This document shows positions 7,078 through 15,021 of a DNA stretch of 22,114 nt, in pieces. Where the stretch lies: assembly GCA_031270785.1 (NCBI GenBank), contig JAISWM010000062.1, forward strand, positions 1 through 22,114. Reading direction: 5' to 3'. The translations under genes and the position numbers were made by a program. This stretch comes from Oscillospiraceae bacterium. Its GTDB lineage: Bacteria > Bacillota > Clostridia > Oscillospirales > Acutalibacteraceae. Position 1 is the first letter of the stretch. Every line of letters starts with the position of its first letter. Under the pieces are notes generated by a model, which worked only from the letters and a program-made list of their open reading frames with translations, was not told where the DNA came from and ran no database searches.

Positions 7078-7185
7078 ATTTTAAAACAGCGATGTTTTTG
7101 TTCCCCCCGCTAGACGGCGGGGGGGGAATATTACCAACCAATTTGGGTCAAAATTGTCGCCCCGCTAACTCGCGGGGCGATGATT
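7078..7185. repeat. C/A hybrid hairpin and a D-type core
   Basis: A family C arm (TTTTAAAACAGCGATG) leads into a C6/G8 hairpin and then a family A arm (to about 7150). A second palindrome GTCGCCCCGC-taact-CGCGGGGCGAT follows. Together they fill the DNA just upstream of uvrC. Confidence 0.7.
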
Positions 7186-7240
7186 TTTTTAAGTTAAATC
7201 ACTATAATGATATGGCAGAAGGCAAATGTGGAGGTAGCTT

Positions 7241-9058
7241 ATGAATAAACTGAAAGTTAAAGCTGGTAATTTACCGGAAAGCCCCGGCGTATATATCATG
7301 AAAGATTCTGATAAAAACGTGATATATGTTGGGAAAGCTAAAATTCTTAAAAGAAGAGTTTCTCAATATTTTATGGAAAGTCAAAAACATTCTGATAAAG
7401 TTAAAAAGATGGTCTCTAATATTGAAGATTTTGACTATATCATGACTGACAGCGAATTTGAAGCTTTAGTTTTAGAATGCAGTTTAATTAAAAGGCATAA
7501 ACCAAAATATAATATTTTATTAAAAGACGGCAAGGGCTATAGCTATATAAAGGTAACAAATGAAAAGTGGCCAAGAATTTTATATGTAAAACAAAAAACC
7601 GATGAGGGCGCTTTATATTTTGGCCCCTATGTGAATTCATTTTATGTAAAAAATCTTGCCGGGGAAGTTATAAATATTTTTAAACTGCCAACTTGCAACA
7701 GGAATTTTTCAAAAGCTAAGAGCCAGCCGTGCCTAAATTATTATATTAATAAATGCGCTGCTCCTTGTTTGGGGAATATGCCCGCTGAGGAGTATAAATT
7801 TTTAATTGATGAAGCCGTATCGTTTATTAAAAACGGAAGCAATAATACAATAGAGTATCTTAATAAAGAAATGCTTAAAGCATCGGAAAATTTGAATTTT
7901 GAAAAGGCCGCTAATATCAGAGACAGAATAAAATCAATAAGAACCGTAATCAAAGATAAACAAAAAGTTGTATCCAACAAAATAAAGGACCAAGATGTTA
8001 TTGCTATAGCCGCAAATAAACAAAAGGCTTCCGTGCATGTTTTCAGATTTGAAAACGGTAATTTGTATGATACAGAAAATTTTGTTTTTGATTTTTTTGA
8101 TGATGAAATATCTTTAAGAACGGAATTTATAAAAAGGTATTATGACTTAAAAGGTTACGTGCCCAAAAATATAACTCTTGACGGGAATATTGAAAATTTA
8201 GATTTAATAAAAAAATGGTTATCTAAAATCGGAGGTAAAAATGTTAAAATTTTGATGCCGTCCAAAGGAGACCTGTTTAAGTTAGTGCAAATGTGTAAAA
8301 GCAACGCTTATGAAGTTTTTAAATGTGATAGTAATGATAACAAGTCTTATTTATTGGAAGATTTAAAGAATTTATTGTCCCTTGATACCGTACCGCTTTA
8401 CATTGAGGCCTACGATATTTCAAATTTACAAGGAAGCGACAATGTTGGCGGAATGGTGGTTTTTTATAATACGCAGCCTCTGAAATCGGAATACAAAAGG
8501 TTTAAGATAAAAAGCATTGATCATCAGGACGATTATAACTCTATAAGGGAAGTTATGAGCAGGCGTATAAAAAATTATAAAGAAAATAAAATTTCTGATA
8601 CCGGATTCGGTAAACTTCCGGATTTAATCTTAGTTGACGGGGGATTCGGCCAAACCAGTGCCGCAAAAGAAATTTTTGCCAAGGAAGAAATATACGTGCC
8701 CATTTTCGGGATGGTAAAGGACGGAGGGCACCGCACCAGGGCTATTACTACTCATGATAAGGAAATAGATATAAGCAAGAATCAAGAACTTTTTTCGTTC
8801 ATAACAAGGGTACAAGACGAAGTTCACAGATATACAATCGGCTATCATAAAATGCTTAGGAATAAAAGAGTGAAAGGGTCAATACTTACTAATATACCGG
8901 GAGTTGGCAAGAAGAGAGCCTCTTTACTTCTTAAAAAGTTTGGAAGTATAAAAAATATATCATCAGCTTCTGCCGAAGAACTTCTTTTTGTTGAAGGAAT
9001 TACTAAACCCTGCGCCGGATCTATATATGATTATTTTCAAAGTTCGGATAATATATAG
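7241..9058 (+). CDS. uvrC: excinuclease ABC subunit C
   Basis: This 605-aa protein is the nuclease that cuts both sides of the lesion after UvrB binding. Visible domains: N-terminal GIY-YIG nuclease (SPGVYIMKD...IYVGKAK, about 13-35), a Cys cluster (PTCNR, QPCLNY, KCAAPC), a UVR motif for UvrB (about 204-232), the RNase H-like nuclease with LILVDGG, and C-terminal helix-hairpin-helix motifs (IPGVGKKRA). GGAGG lies 6 nt before the ATG, and a TATAAT at 7203-7208 could be a promoter element. The TAG stop lies inside the terminal repeat of a family B element. Length is normal. Confidence 0.97.
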   Translation: MNKLKVKAGNLPESPGVYIMKDSDKNVIYVGKAKILKRRVSQYFMESQKHSDKVKKMVSNIEDFDYIMTDSEFEALVLECSLIKRHKPKYNILLKDGKGYSYIKVTNEKWPRILYVKQKTDEGALYFGPYVNSFYVKNLAGEVINIFKLPTCNRNFSKAKSQPCLNYYINKCAAPCLGNMPAEEYKFLIDEAVSFIKNGSNNTIEYLNKEMLKASENLNFEKAANIRDRIKSIRTVIKDKQKVVSNKIKDQDVIAIAANKQKASVHVFRFENGNLYDTENFVFDFFDDEISLRTEFIKRYYDLKGYVPKNITLDGNIENLDLIKKWLSKIGGKNVKILMPSKGDLFKLVQMCKSNAYEVFKCDSNDNKSYLLEDLKNLLSLDTVPLYIEAYDISNLQGSDNVGGMVVFYNTQPLKSEYKRFKIKSIDHQDDYNSIREVMSRRIKNYKENKISDTGFGKLPDLILVDGGFGQTSAAKEIFAKEEIYVPIFGMVKDGGHRTRAITTHDKEIDISKNQELFSFITRVQDEVHRYTIGYHKMLRNKRVKGSILTNIPGVGKKRASLLLKKFGSIKNISSASAEELLFVEGITKPCAGSIYDYFQSSDNI

Positions 9059-9170
9059 CTGTTCCGTTTGAAAAGCGTCTAATTTCTATAACTTTTTCCC
9101 AGCCGACGGCTGGGAGAAAGTACACGGATAAATTTACTTTTGAGGACTGTTTTAAATCATAACAGCTATA
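9054..9170 (+). repeat. family B element, copy 2
   Basis: 117 bp from TATAGCTGTT to AACAGCTATA with core CCCAGCCGACGGCTGGG. The TAG in its left end is the uvrC stop codon. Confidence 0.88.
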
Positions 9171-9235
9171 GTGATTTAACTTAAAAAGTATAAACTCTTG
9201 TGACTTTTTCCACGTGAGCCTGCGGGGAGAGACCT

Positions 9236-9351
9236 TGAAAAAAATTAGACATTTTTTAAGTGCAGCAGCTGTATTTACAGCTCTTTCCCCCGCAAAGTTG
9301 GCGGCGGGGAAGAGCAAAAATGTTATTGTTTTAAAAGTTTTTTACTGTAAG
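9236..9351. repeat. D/C hybrid hairpin element
   Basis: A family D arm in reverse (TTAGACATTTTTTAAGTGCA), a small CAGCTGTATTTACAGCTC palindrome, a CCCCCGC...GGCGGGG core and a family C arm in reverse end near TTTTTTACTGTA. With copy 2 of family B it fills most of the gap after uvrC. Nothing else is seen up to the promoter at 9415. Confidence 0.6.
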
Positions 9352-9414
9352 TAATTTTATTTATTGCAATATTGATAAAAATATAATAGAATTGAATTTT
9401 ATTGATTATAGAAA

Positions 9415-9443
9415 TTGACTATTTTTTATAATTACTATATAAT
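9415..9443 (+). promoter_or_regulatory. promoter of the AAA+ protein gene
   Basis: TTGACT (9415-9420) and TATAAT (9438-9443) are 17 nt apart, about 30 nt before the ATG at 9474. Confidence 0.75.
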
Positions 9444-9473
9444 ATTTTCGATTTGAATTTGGAGGGTGTGTAT

Positions 9474-11639
9474 ATGAAAAAAAATAACAATATTGATATC
9501 TTAGTGGAAAAGATTATGAGTAGCGACAAATTGATGGAAGAACTTTCTGAACTTGATTCTATGGAGCAGATATATGATTTTTGTCAATCTATACAAGGGG
9601 GATATACTAAAGAGGAATTTGCCGTATTTGTCGATGAAATGCTTTTTTTATTTATTAAAGAATCTTTAATGAATGCCCCTTCAATAAAGAGTGTGAAAGA
9701 TGACGACATTCAAGCCGTGGCAGGCGGTGCTAAAATAGATATCAAAAGAATAATAGCAGCCGGTTTGGCGTCGTTATCTTTTATTTCTGCCCCTAAATTT
9801 AACAGCGCATACGCCGCTGCGGACATTAGTGGTGTCGGAGACGCAGCAGTTGTGCAGCAGCATCGAGAGATAACAAAAAAGGGGGGGGGAAAACTTGAAA
9901 AGTCTCCTGGAATATGGAGCAGATTCAAATCCACAATTTCTTCAATAAAAAATAAGATAATGGAAAATAAAGGGAAAGTAGCCATACTTGGCGCACTGGT
10001 GTTAGGGGCTATGTATGCATATTCGCGCAGAGAGGATATTTCCGCCGAATGGGAAAGCTATAGCAAGGACAAAGCGGAGAAACAAGCTGATAAAAAGCGG
10101 GATATAGAACACCTGGCCAGAATAAGAACACAGTATCACGATGATTTAAAAGCCCTACATACGTATGCGAAGAACCCTGACACAGCAACGCCCCTAACAC
10201 CGGGCATGCAGCAAAGTCTTGTTAATACGTATAATACAGTAAATAAAACGACAATAACATTAGATACTCTAAACAATAACTCTGACATTCGCAACAGTGC
10301 GATAAACTCCCGTATAGCGCTTTTACGGGATCAAATCCCAAAACTTGATGAAGATCTTTCTAAAGCACGCGACGGGCATTGGTACAGCGGTATACCGGTT
10401 GTTGCACAAACGGCTGCAACCCTTGGAATGACAGCTAAGATCATAAAGGCGTTTTATAACTATGGGGGCGGAGCTTTGGCATCTTTCAGAAATCTTAACG
10501 AAACTGTTACTGGCATTTATAACGCAGGTTTTGCGGCTAGCAATATGGCCCAGGGTACAGCAGATAAAATTGATTTGTGGCTGACCAATCTTCAAAAGGA
10601 AGAGCTCAGCAGAATGGGAGCGGCTGAAAAATTAGATGAAGGTTTAAAGTCCGTAAGAGGGCAAGAACCGGCCAAAAAAGCCGCACGAGGATTTTTAAAT
10701 AGTGTAATTATGGAAAAGGACAGGCAAAAAGCTCTTGGGAAAAAAGATACCCATGCCCATGTAATTGTATTCAACGGCCCCTCGGGTATTGGTAAATCGT
10801 TTACCGCAGAGCGTTTAGCCATTGCTATAAGTAATTCTTTGCCCTACCGTATGTCAGCTTCAGAGGTAGATGTAAATAGTTCTAAAAACAGTATACTGGC
10901 GCAGCTTTTCGGTGACCGGTATGGATACAGGTATGATGCAAATCAGCAGGAAAATAGAAACTTTGTTAAATACATAAAAGACCATCCTGACGACGGTGTC
11001 GTAATAATTAATGAATACGATAAAATGTGTGTAAGGGACGCTAAAGACCACCCGTTAGATGAGGTTATGAGAACATTTATGGACGAAGGTAAAGCAACAA
11101 TTAACGGCCAAGTTATAGATTGTTCCGGAATAACATTTATATTAACCACAAATGAATCAGAGGGTTCATTGCAAGGAAAGGTTACTATAGACCCGATAAC
11201 GAACAAGCTTGTAGACCCTACGATTGGCTCGGACACCACAGGGTCGCGGACAATTGTAAAGCACGACAAATCATTCTTAAACAGACTCACAATAGTGCCT
11301 TTCGAGAACTTAACCGCTAAAGAATATGAACAAATCGCAAGAGATAAATTTGCTCCTACAATAGAATTCCTTAAAACTCCTGAGGGAGGAAATCTTGATT
11401 TATTAATCAGTGATGAAAGTTATGAAAAAATGGGTAAATATACTGAGCGCGTAAACGAAGGCGCCAGAACTGTTGATAAAATTTTAGCGGAATTATTCAC
11501 TACAATAGTAGAAAAAGTCTTTGAAATTAAAGAAGAGGGCGAAAACGATGGAGTTAAAGAAGAACAAGGCGAAAACGATTTAAAAATAAAATTAAAAGCG
11601 GAATATGACGATGAACATAACGAATTTTCGTTAATATAA
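9474..11639 (+). CDS. Nif11-type leader fused to a membrane AAA+ ATPase
   Basis: The start is the ATG at 9474, 8 nt after GGAGG; an upstream in-frame TTG has no ribosome site. In the 721-aa product, residues 7-85 look like a Nif11-family leader (ILVEKIMSSDKLMEEL, GYTKEEF) ending in the double-glycine site AVAGG (81-85). Next comes a Sec-signal-like segment (KRIIAAGLASLSFIS..., 91-115, ending AYA-AAD), a likely membrane helix (168-183) and a long helical region (190-425). The AAA+ domain is of the ClpB-D2/torsin type: Walker A GPSGIGKS (435-442), Walker B VVIINEYDK (509-517, Asn replacing Asp), sensor 1 TTN (558-560) and FLNR arginine finger (601-604). An acidic tail follows. Nif11 leaders normally precede small modified peptides cleaved by peptidase transporters, so this fusion is odd. 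An A6G9 run lies near codon 136. Role unknown; an exported or membrane remodelling ATPase is inference. Confidence 0.85.
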   Translation: MKKNNNIDILVEKIMSSDKLMEELSELDSMEQIYDFCQSIQGGYTKEEFAVFVDEMLFLFIKESLMNAPSIKSVKDDDIQAVAGGAKIDIKRIIAAGLASLSFISAPKFNSAYAAADISGVGDAAVVQQHREITKKGGGKLEKSPGIWSRFKSTISSIKNKIMENKGKVAILGALVLGAMYAYSRREDISAEWESYSKDKAEKQADKKRDIEHLARIRTQYHDDLKALHTYAKNPDTATPLTPGMQQSLVNTYNTVNKTTITLDTLNNNSDIRNSAINSRIALLRDQIPKLDEDLSKARDGHWYSGIPVVAQTAATLGMTAKIIKAFYNYGGGALASFRNLNETVTGIYNAGFAASNMAQGTADKIDLWLTNLQKEELSRMGAAEKLDEGLKSVRGQEPAKKAARGFLNSVIMEKDRQKALGKKDTHAHVIVFNGPSGIGKSFTAERLAIAISNSLPYRMSASEVDVNSSKNSILAQLFGDRYGYRYDANQQENRNFVKYIKDHPDDGVVIINEYDKMCVRDAKDHPLDEVMRTFMDEGKATINGQVIDCSGITFILTTNESEGSLQGKVTIDPITNKLVDPTIGSDTTGSRTIVKHDKSFLNRLTIVPFENLTAKEYEQIARDKFAPTIEFLKTPEGGNLDLLISDESYEKMGKYTERVNEGARTVDKILAELFTTIVEKVFEIKEEGENDGVKEEQGENDLKIKLKAEYDDEHNEFSLI
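9875..9889 (+). repeat. A6G9 homopolymer run inside the AAA+ gene
   Basis: Six A then nine G encode KKGGG (about residues 135-139), between the leader region and the ATPase. Such runs are prone to slippage by polymerases; a change of one G would cut the protein after its N-terminal part. Confidence 0.85.
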
Positions 11640-11652
11640 CACCGCAAAGGGT

Positions 11653-11853
11653 TGTGGTCCAAATTCATTGATAATATCTTTCCCTTTGCCCATGGGCGGG
11701 GGAAAGGAAGGAATTTCAACTATGGCTGTTTCGTTTGAAAAGTGCTTGATTTTTATAACTTTCCCCCAGCCGTCGGCTGGGGGAGAAGGTACACGGATAA
11801 AATTACTTTTGGGGCTGTTTTAAATCGTAACAGCTATATTTTAAGGCATGACC
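11653..11853. repeat. family A element split by a family B insertion
   Basis: The family A arm GTGGTCCAAATTCATTGATA, the core CCCTTTGCCCATGGGCGGGGG and the other arm (GAATTTCAACTA) run to 11722. The arm resumes after the B copy as TATTTTAAGGCATGACC (11837-11853). Uninterrupted A copies read CAACTATTTTGAG, so TA is the duplicated target. Confidence 0.8.
11721..11838 (+). repeat. family B element, copy 3 (nested)
   Basis: 118 bp with a slightly diverged left end (TATGGCTGTT) and core CCCCCAGCCGTCGGCTGGGGG. It is inserted in a family A element with TA on both sides. Confidence 0.85.
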
Positions 11854-11869
11854 CTATTTAGGAGAGTTT

Positions 11870-12298
11870 ATGAAAATCTTTAAAAGTACGTCGGAAAATG
11901 ATACTTTTAATGCGGGAAAATGGTTAGCTAAAAGGCTTAAAGGCAGTGAAGTCATAGCTTTTTACGGTGAAATGGGAGCGGGTAAAACTGCGTTTACTCG
12001 CGGAATAGCTGATTTTTTTGATTTGGGCAACGAGGTTTGCAGCCCTACTTTTTCCATTTTAAATGTATATGCATCAAACAATATTAGCATTTATCATTTT
12101 GATATTTATAGAATAAAAACAATAGCCGACCTGGAATCTGCCGGCTTTTTTGATTACCTGAATAAAGGTATTATAATAATAGAATGGAGTGAAAATTTGG
12201 ACATAGAATCTTTATGCAATAATATAATAAAAATTTCTATAAAAAAACTTGAAAATTTTAATGAAAGAGAAATAAAAATTGATTTCGGTTCAAATTAG
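11870..12298 (+). CDS. tsaE: tRNA threonylcarbamoyladenosine ATPase TsaE
   Basis: This 142-aa P-loop ATPase works with TsaB and TsaD to put the threonylcarbamoyl group on A37 of ANN-decoding tRNAs. Walker A is GEMGAGKT (33-40); the family motifs CSPTFSILN and YHFDIYRI follow, and IIIEWSE is the Walker B-like region near the end. AGGAG lies 5-6 nt before the ATG. Length is normal, but tsaB and other common neighbours are absent. The last residues (GSN) and the TAG stop lie in a family A repeat, so the original C-terminus may have been replaced. Confidence 0.93.
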   Translation: MKIFKSTSENDTFNAGKWLAKRLKGSEVIAFYGEMGAGKTAFTRGIADFFDLGNEVCSPTFSILNVYASNNISIYHFDIYRIKTIADLESAGFFDYLNKGIIIIEWSENLDIESLCNNIIKISIKKLENFNEREIKIDFGSN

Positions 12299-12369
12299 CT
12301 GATAATATCTTTCCCTTTGCCCATGGCGGGGGGGAAAAGAAGAAGTTTCAACAATTTTGAAGCATCACC
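12286..12369. repeat. family A element at the 3' end of tsaE
   Basis: It runs from GGTTCAAATTAGCTGATA through core CCCTTTGCCCATGGCGGGGG to TTTCAACAATTTTGAAGCAT. It supplies the tsaE stop codon. Confidence 0.8.
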
Positions 12370-12410
12370 TAATACTATTTCTAAATAAAAATTTGATATG
12401 TGTTTGAATT

Positions 12411-12483
12411 ACTTTCCCCGCCGCCCTCGGGCGGGGGGGCGGCAATTGCTAAAATTTAAACTTTTTAAACGTAATAGCTATAT
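12411..12483. repeat. family D element (core and right arm)
   Basis: The core CCCCGCCGCCCTCGGGCGGG is followed by an arm, GGCAATTGCTAAAATTTAAA to AATAGCTATA, that is the reverse complement of the D arms at 1101 and 18365. It borders the 5' end of the next coding remnant. Confidence 0.7.
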
Positions 12484-12738
12484 AGGTTAAATCACTATAT
12501 AATTTTGTTTCAGGTTGAAAAAATTACAGGTGGCAAAATACAAATTGTAAGAGATCAATTATGCATAATTGATGAAAACCCTGGCCCTGGAGACAAAAGG
12601 ATATTTTGGCATGAACCAGCATTAAATGTTATGCAAAGATATCTAGATTGTCGAGAACGTTATGGTGATTCACAGCAGTTTGAAGAGTGGTATAAAGACT
12701 ATTGGATAGATATGAACGAAGCAATAAACTCTCCATAA
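12478..12738 (+). pseudogene. small coding remnant, possibly from a double-glycine protein
   Basis: The frame is open from 12478 and gives at most about 86 codons. The first plausible start is a TTG at 12505 with no ribosome site, giving 77 aa. It begins inside or just after a family D arm, which suggests the 5' end was lost. The start FQVEKITGG resembles the end of a double-glycine leader. The rest is charged and aromatic (IFWHEPALN, EEWYKDYWIDMN) and unrecognised. A strong terminator directly downstream supports a real transcribed gene, present or past. It could still be expressed from the TTG. Confidence 0.45.
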
Positions 12739-12752
12739 TAATGTTAGTTTGC

Positions 12753-12789
12753 AGAACTGGTCAACTATTGACCGGTTCTAATTTTTATT
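12753..12789 (+). terminator. intrinsic terminator
   Basis: A 12-bp stem AGAACTGGTCAA / TTGACCGGTTCT (12753-12764 with 12768-12779, one G-T pair) has a CTA loop and is followed by AATTTTTATTTT. It ends the small plus-strand gene; the uvrB stop codon lies at the edge of the stem on the other strand. Confidence 0.85.
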
Positions 12790-14739
12790 TTGCAATTTAT
12801 TTATTTCATCCCTTAAAAACGCGGCGTGTTCAAACTCAAGCATTTTCGCCGCAAATTTCATTTCTTTAGTTAACTTTTCAATTATTTTGTCTTTTTCTTT
12901 TCGGCTCAGTTTACTGTATCCTTTTTTATTTTTAGTATTATCTTCGCTTGATATTTCAAGAATATCAGAAACACCTTTTACTATAGTCGTTGGGGTAATG
13001 CCGTGTTCTTTATTATATTTTATTTGTAAGTCTCTTCTCCTTTTGGTCTCGCTTATTGCTATATCCATAGAGCGAGTGATCGAATCTGCATACATAATAA
13101 CTTGCCCACCGGAATTTCTGGCGGCGCGGCCTATAGTTTGTATTAAGGATCTTTCGGACCTTAAAAATCCTTCTTTATCGGCGTCCAGTATTGCAACCAG
13201 TGAAACCTCCGGTATGTCCAGCCCTTCTCTGAGAAGATTTATTCCTACCAAAACGTCTATATTACCAAGCCTTAGGTCTCTTATTATTTCCATTCTTTCC
13301 ATAGTATCAATGTCACTGTGAAGGTATTTTACTTTTATATTTAACTCTTCTAAATAATTAGTAAGATCTTCAGCCATTTTTTTAGTTAAAGTAGTAATAA
13401 GTACTCTTTCGTTAATATCAACTCTCTTATTTATTTCTCCAACTAAATCATCTATTTGCCCTGAAGCGGATTTGACAATTATTTCGGGGTCGAGAAGGCC
13501 GGTAGGACGGATAATTTGTTCTACAACACAATTACTTTTTTCAAGTTCAAAATCACCGGGAGTGGCACTTACAAAAATCACTTGGTTAATTTTACCATAA
13601 AATTCATCAAAGGTCATTGGCCTGTTATCGTAAGCGGAAAGAAGCCTGAAGCCGTGTTCGATTAAGTTATCTTTCCTGGCTTTGTCCCCTGCGTACATAG
13701 CTCTGACTTGTGGGAGCGTAACATGTGATTCATCAATAAACATCAAAAAATCATCCGAAAAATAATCAAACAGCGTAAAAGGGGCGCTTCCGGGGTTTCT
13801 GCCGGATATAACCCTGGAATAATTTTCTATCCCCTTGCAAAAACCTATTTCTTGAAGCATTTCAATGTCATATTTTACCCTTTGTTCTATGCGCTGAGCT
13901 TCCACTAATTTATCATTATTTCTGAAAAATTCTACTCTTTCGTGCATTTCTTTTTCTATTTTGCTTAAAGCTCCATCAAGCTTTTCTTTAGGCACAATGT
14001 AGTGCGACGCGGGATATACGGCCACGTGTTTGAGCAACTTTTCCGCCTTGCCTGTAATAGGGCTAACCTCACATATTCTATCTACTTCATCACCAAAAAA
14101 CTCCACCCTTATTAAAACATTATTTGACGCGGCAGGAAAAATTTCCACTACATCCCCACGGACTCTAAATTTATTTCTAATTAAATTTACATCATTTCTT
14201 TCATATTGTAATTCAATGAGTTTACTAATCAGATCTTCCCGTTTCTTTTTTGCTCCTAACCTGATGGATATTACCATAGTGCGATAGTCTATAGGGTTAC
14301 CTAAACTATATATGCAAGAAACACTGGAAACAATTATTACGTCTCTTCTTTCAGATAGTGAAGATGTAGCGGAATGACGCAGTTTATCTATTTCATCGTT
14401 TATGGATGAATCTTTTTCAATGTAAGTGTCCGTAGCGGATATGTAAGATTCCGGCTGATAATAATCATAATAAGAAACAAAATACTCAACGGCGTTATTA
14501 GGGAAAAAAGTTCTAAACTCGCTGCAAAGCTGAGCTGCCAGTGTTTTATTATGAGCGAGTACTAAAGTCGGTTTTTGAGTTTTTTGTATTATATTAGCCA
14601 TAGTAAACGTTTTGCCGGATCCGGTAACACCCAGTAAAGTTTGCTCTTTATATTTCAAATTTATGCCGTCGGTTAATTTATTAACAGCTTTGAGTTGGTC
14701 GCCTTGAAGATTATAATCAGATTCTATTTTAAAATTCAT
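12778..14739 (-). CDS. uvrB: excinuclease ABC subunit B
   Basis: This 653-aa protein is the helicase-like damage verifier that receives DNA from UvrA and recruits UvrC. Walker A GVTGSGKT is at 37-44, and the Tyr-rich beta-hairpin YYDYYQPESY that grips the strand is near 90-100. Helicase motifs (DESH, SATPG, GLDIPEV, QTIGRAAR) are intact, and the C-terminal UVR motif that binds UvrC is present (MKFAAKMLEFEHAAFLRDEI). Length is normal. The ATG has only a weak GAG before it, and a family C element begins 10 nt upstream, so its promoter may lie in or beyond that element. It converges on the small remnant gene. Confidence 0.97.
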   Translation of the reverse strand: MNFKIESDYNLQGDQLKAVNKLTDGINLKYKEQTLLGVTGSGKTFTMANIIQKTQKPTLVLAHNKTLAAQLCSEFRTFFPNNAVEYFVSYYDYYQPESYISATDTYIEKDSSINDEIDKLRHSATSSLSERRDVIIVSSVSCIYSLGNPIDYRTMVISIRLGAKKKREDLISKLIELQYERNDVNLIRNKFRVRGDVVEIFPAASNNVLIRVEFFGDEVDRICEVSPITGKAEKLLKHVAVYPASHYIVPKEKLDGALSKIEKEMHERVEFFRNNDKLVEAQRIEQRVKYDIEMLQEIGFCKGIENYSRVISGRNPGSAPFTLFDYFSDDFLMFIDESHVTLPQVRAMYAGDKARKDNLIEHGFRLLSAYDNRPMTFDEFYGKINQVIFVSATPGDFELEKSNCVVEQIIRPTGLLDPEIIVKSASGQIDDLVGEINKRVDINERVLITTLTKKMAEDLTNYLEELNIKVKYLHSDIDTMERMEIIRDLRLGNIDVLVGINLLREGLDIPEVSLVAILDADKEGFLRSERSLIQTIGRAARNSGGQVIMYADSITRSMDIAISETKRRRDLQIKYNKEHGITPTTIVKGVSDILEISSEDNTKNKKGYSKLSRKEKDKIIEKLTKEMKFAAKMLEFEHAAFLRDEINKLQNKN

Positions 14740-14749
14740 ATTCTCAAAT

Positions 14750-14853
14750 TATAGTAAAATTTTTTTAAAGCAGTGACGGTTATCTTTTTCCCCACCTATG
14801 GCTAAGAGTGAAAAAACGTAAATAACGGTATGCTTTCAAATAATTTTGCTATA
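14750..14853. repeat. family C element upstream of uvrB
   Basis: A 104-bp unit from TATAGTAAAATTTTTTTAAA to CAAATAATTTTGCTATA with a weakened core (CCCCACCTATGG...). Its ends are inverted copies. It sits directly in front of the uvrB start. Confidence 0.7.
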
Positions 14854-14879
14854 ATACCTTTCTTTGGTTGTGAGTCAAA

Positions 14880-14962
14880 GGTCGCGCTTCAAAATAGTTG
14901 AAATTCTTTCTTTTCCCCCCCGCCGTAGGCGGGGGGGAGATATTATCAATTAATTCGGACCA
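14880..14962. repeat. family A element, complete copy
   Basis: GGTCGCGCTTCAAAATAGTT leads to core CCCCCCCGCCGTAGGCGGGG and then GATATTATCAATTAATTCGG, ending in ACCAC. It is one of the best preserved A copies. Confidence 0.8.
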
Positions 14963-15021
14963 CTATCGACTCGCGGGGAAGTAAATCAAACACATATCAA
15001 TTTTTTAATCTAAAAGTGAGT

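Noticed and set aside
9453..9473. TTG start adding seven residues to the AAA+ protein
   Set aside because: It lies within about 10 nt of the -10 box, before GGAGG; the ATG at 9474 is correctly spaced.
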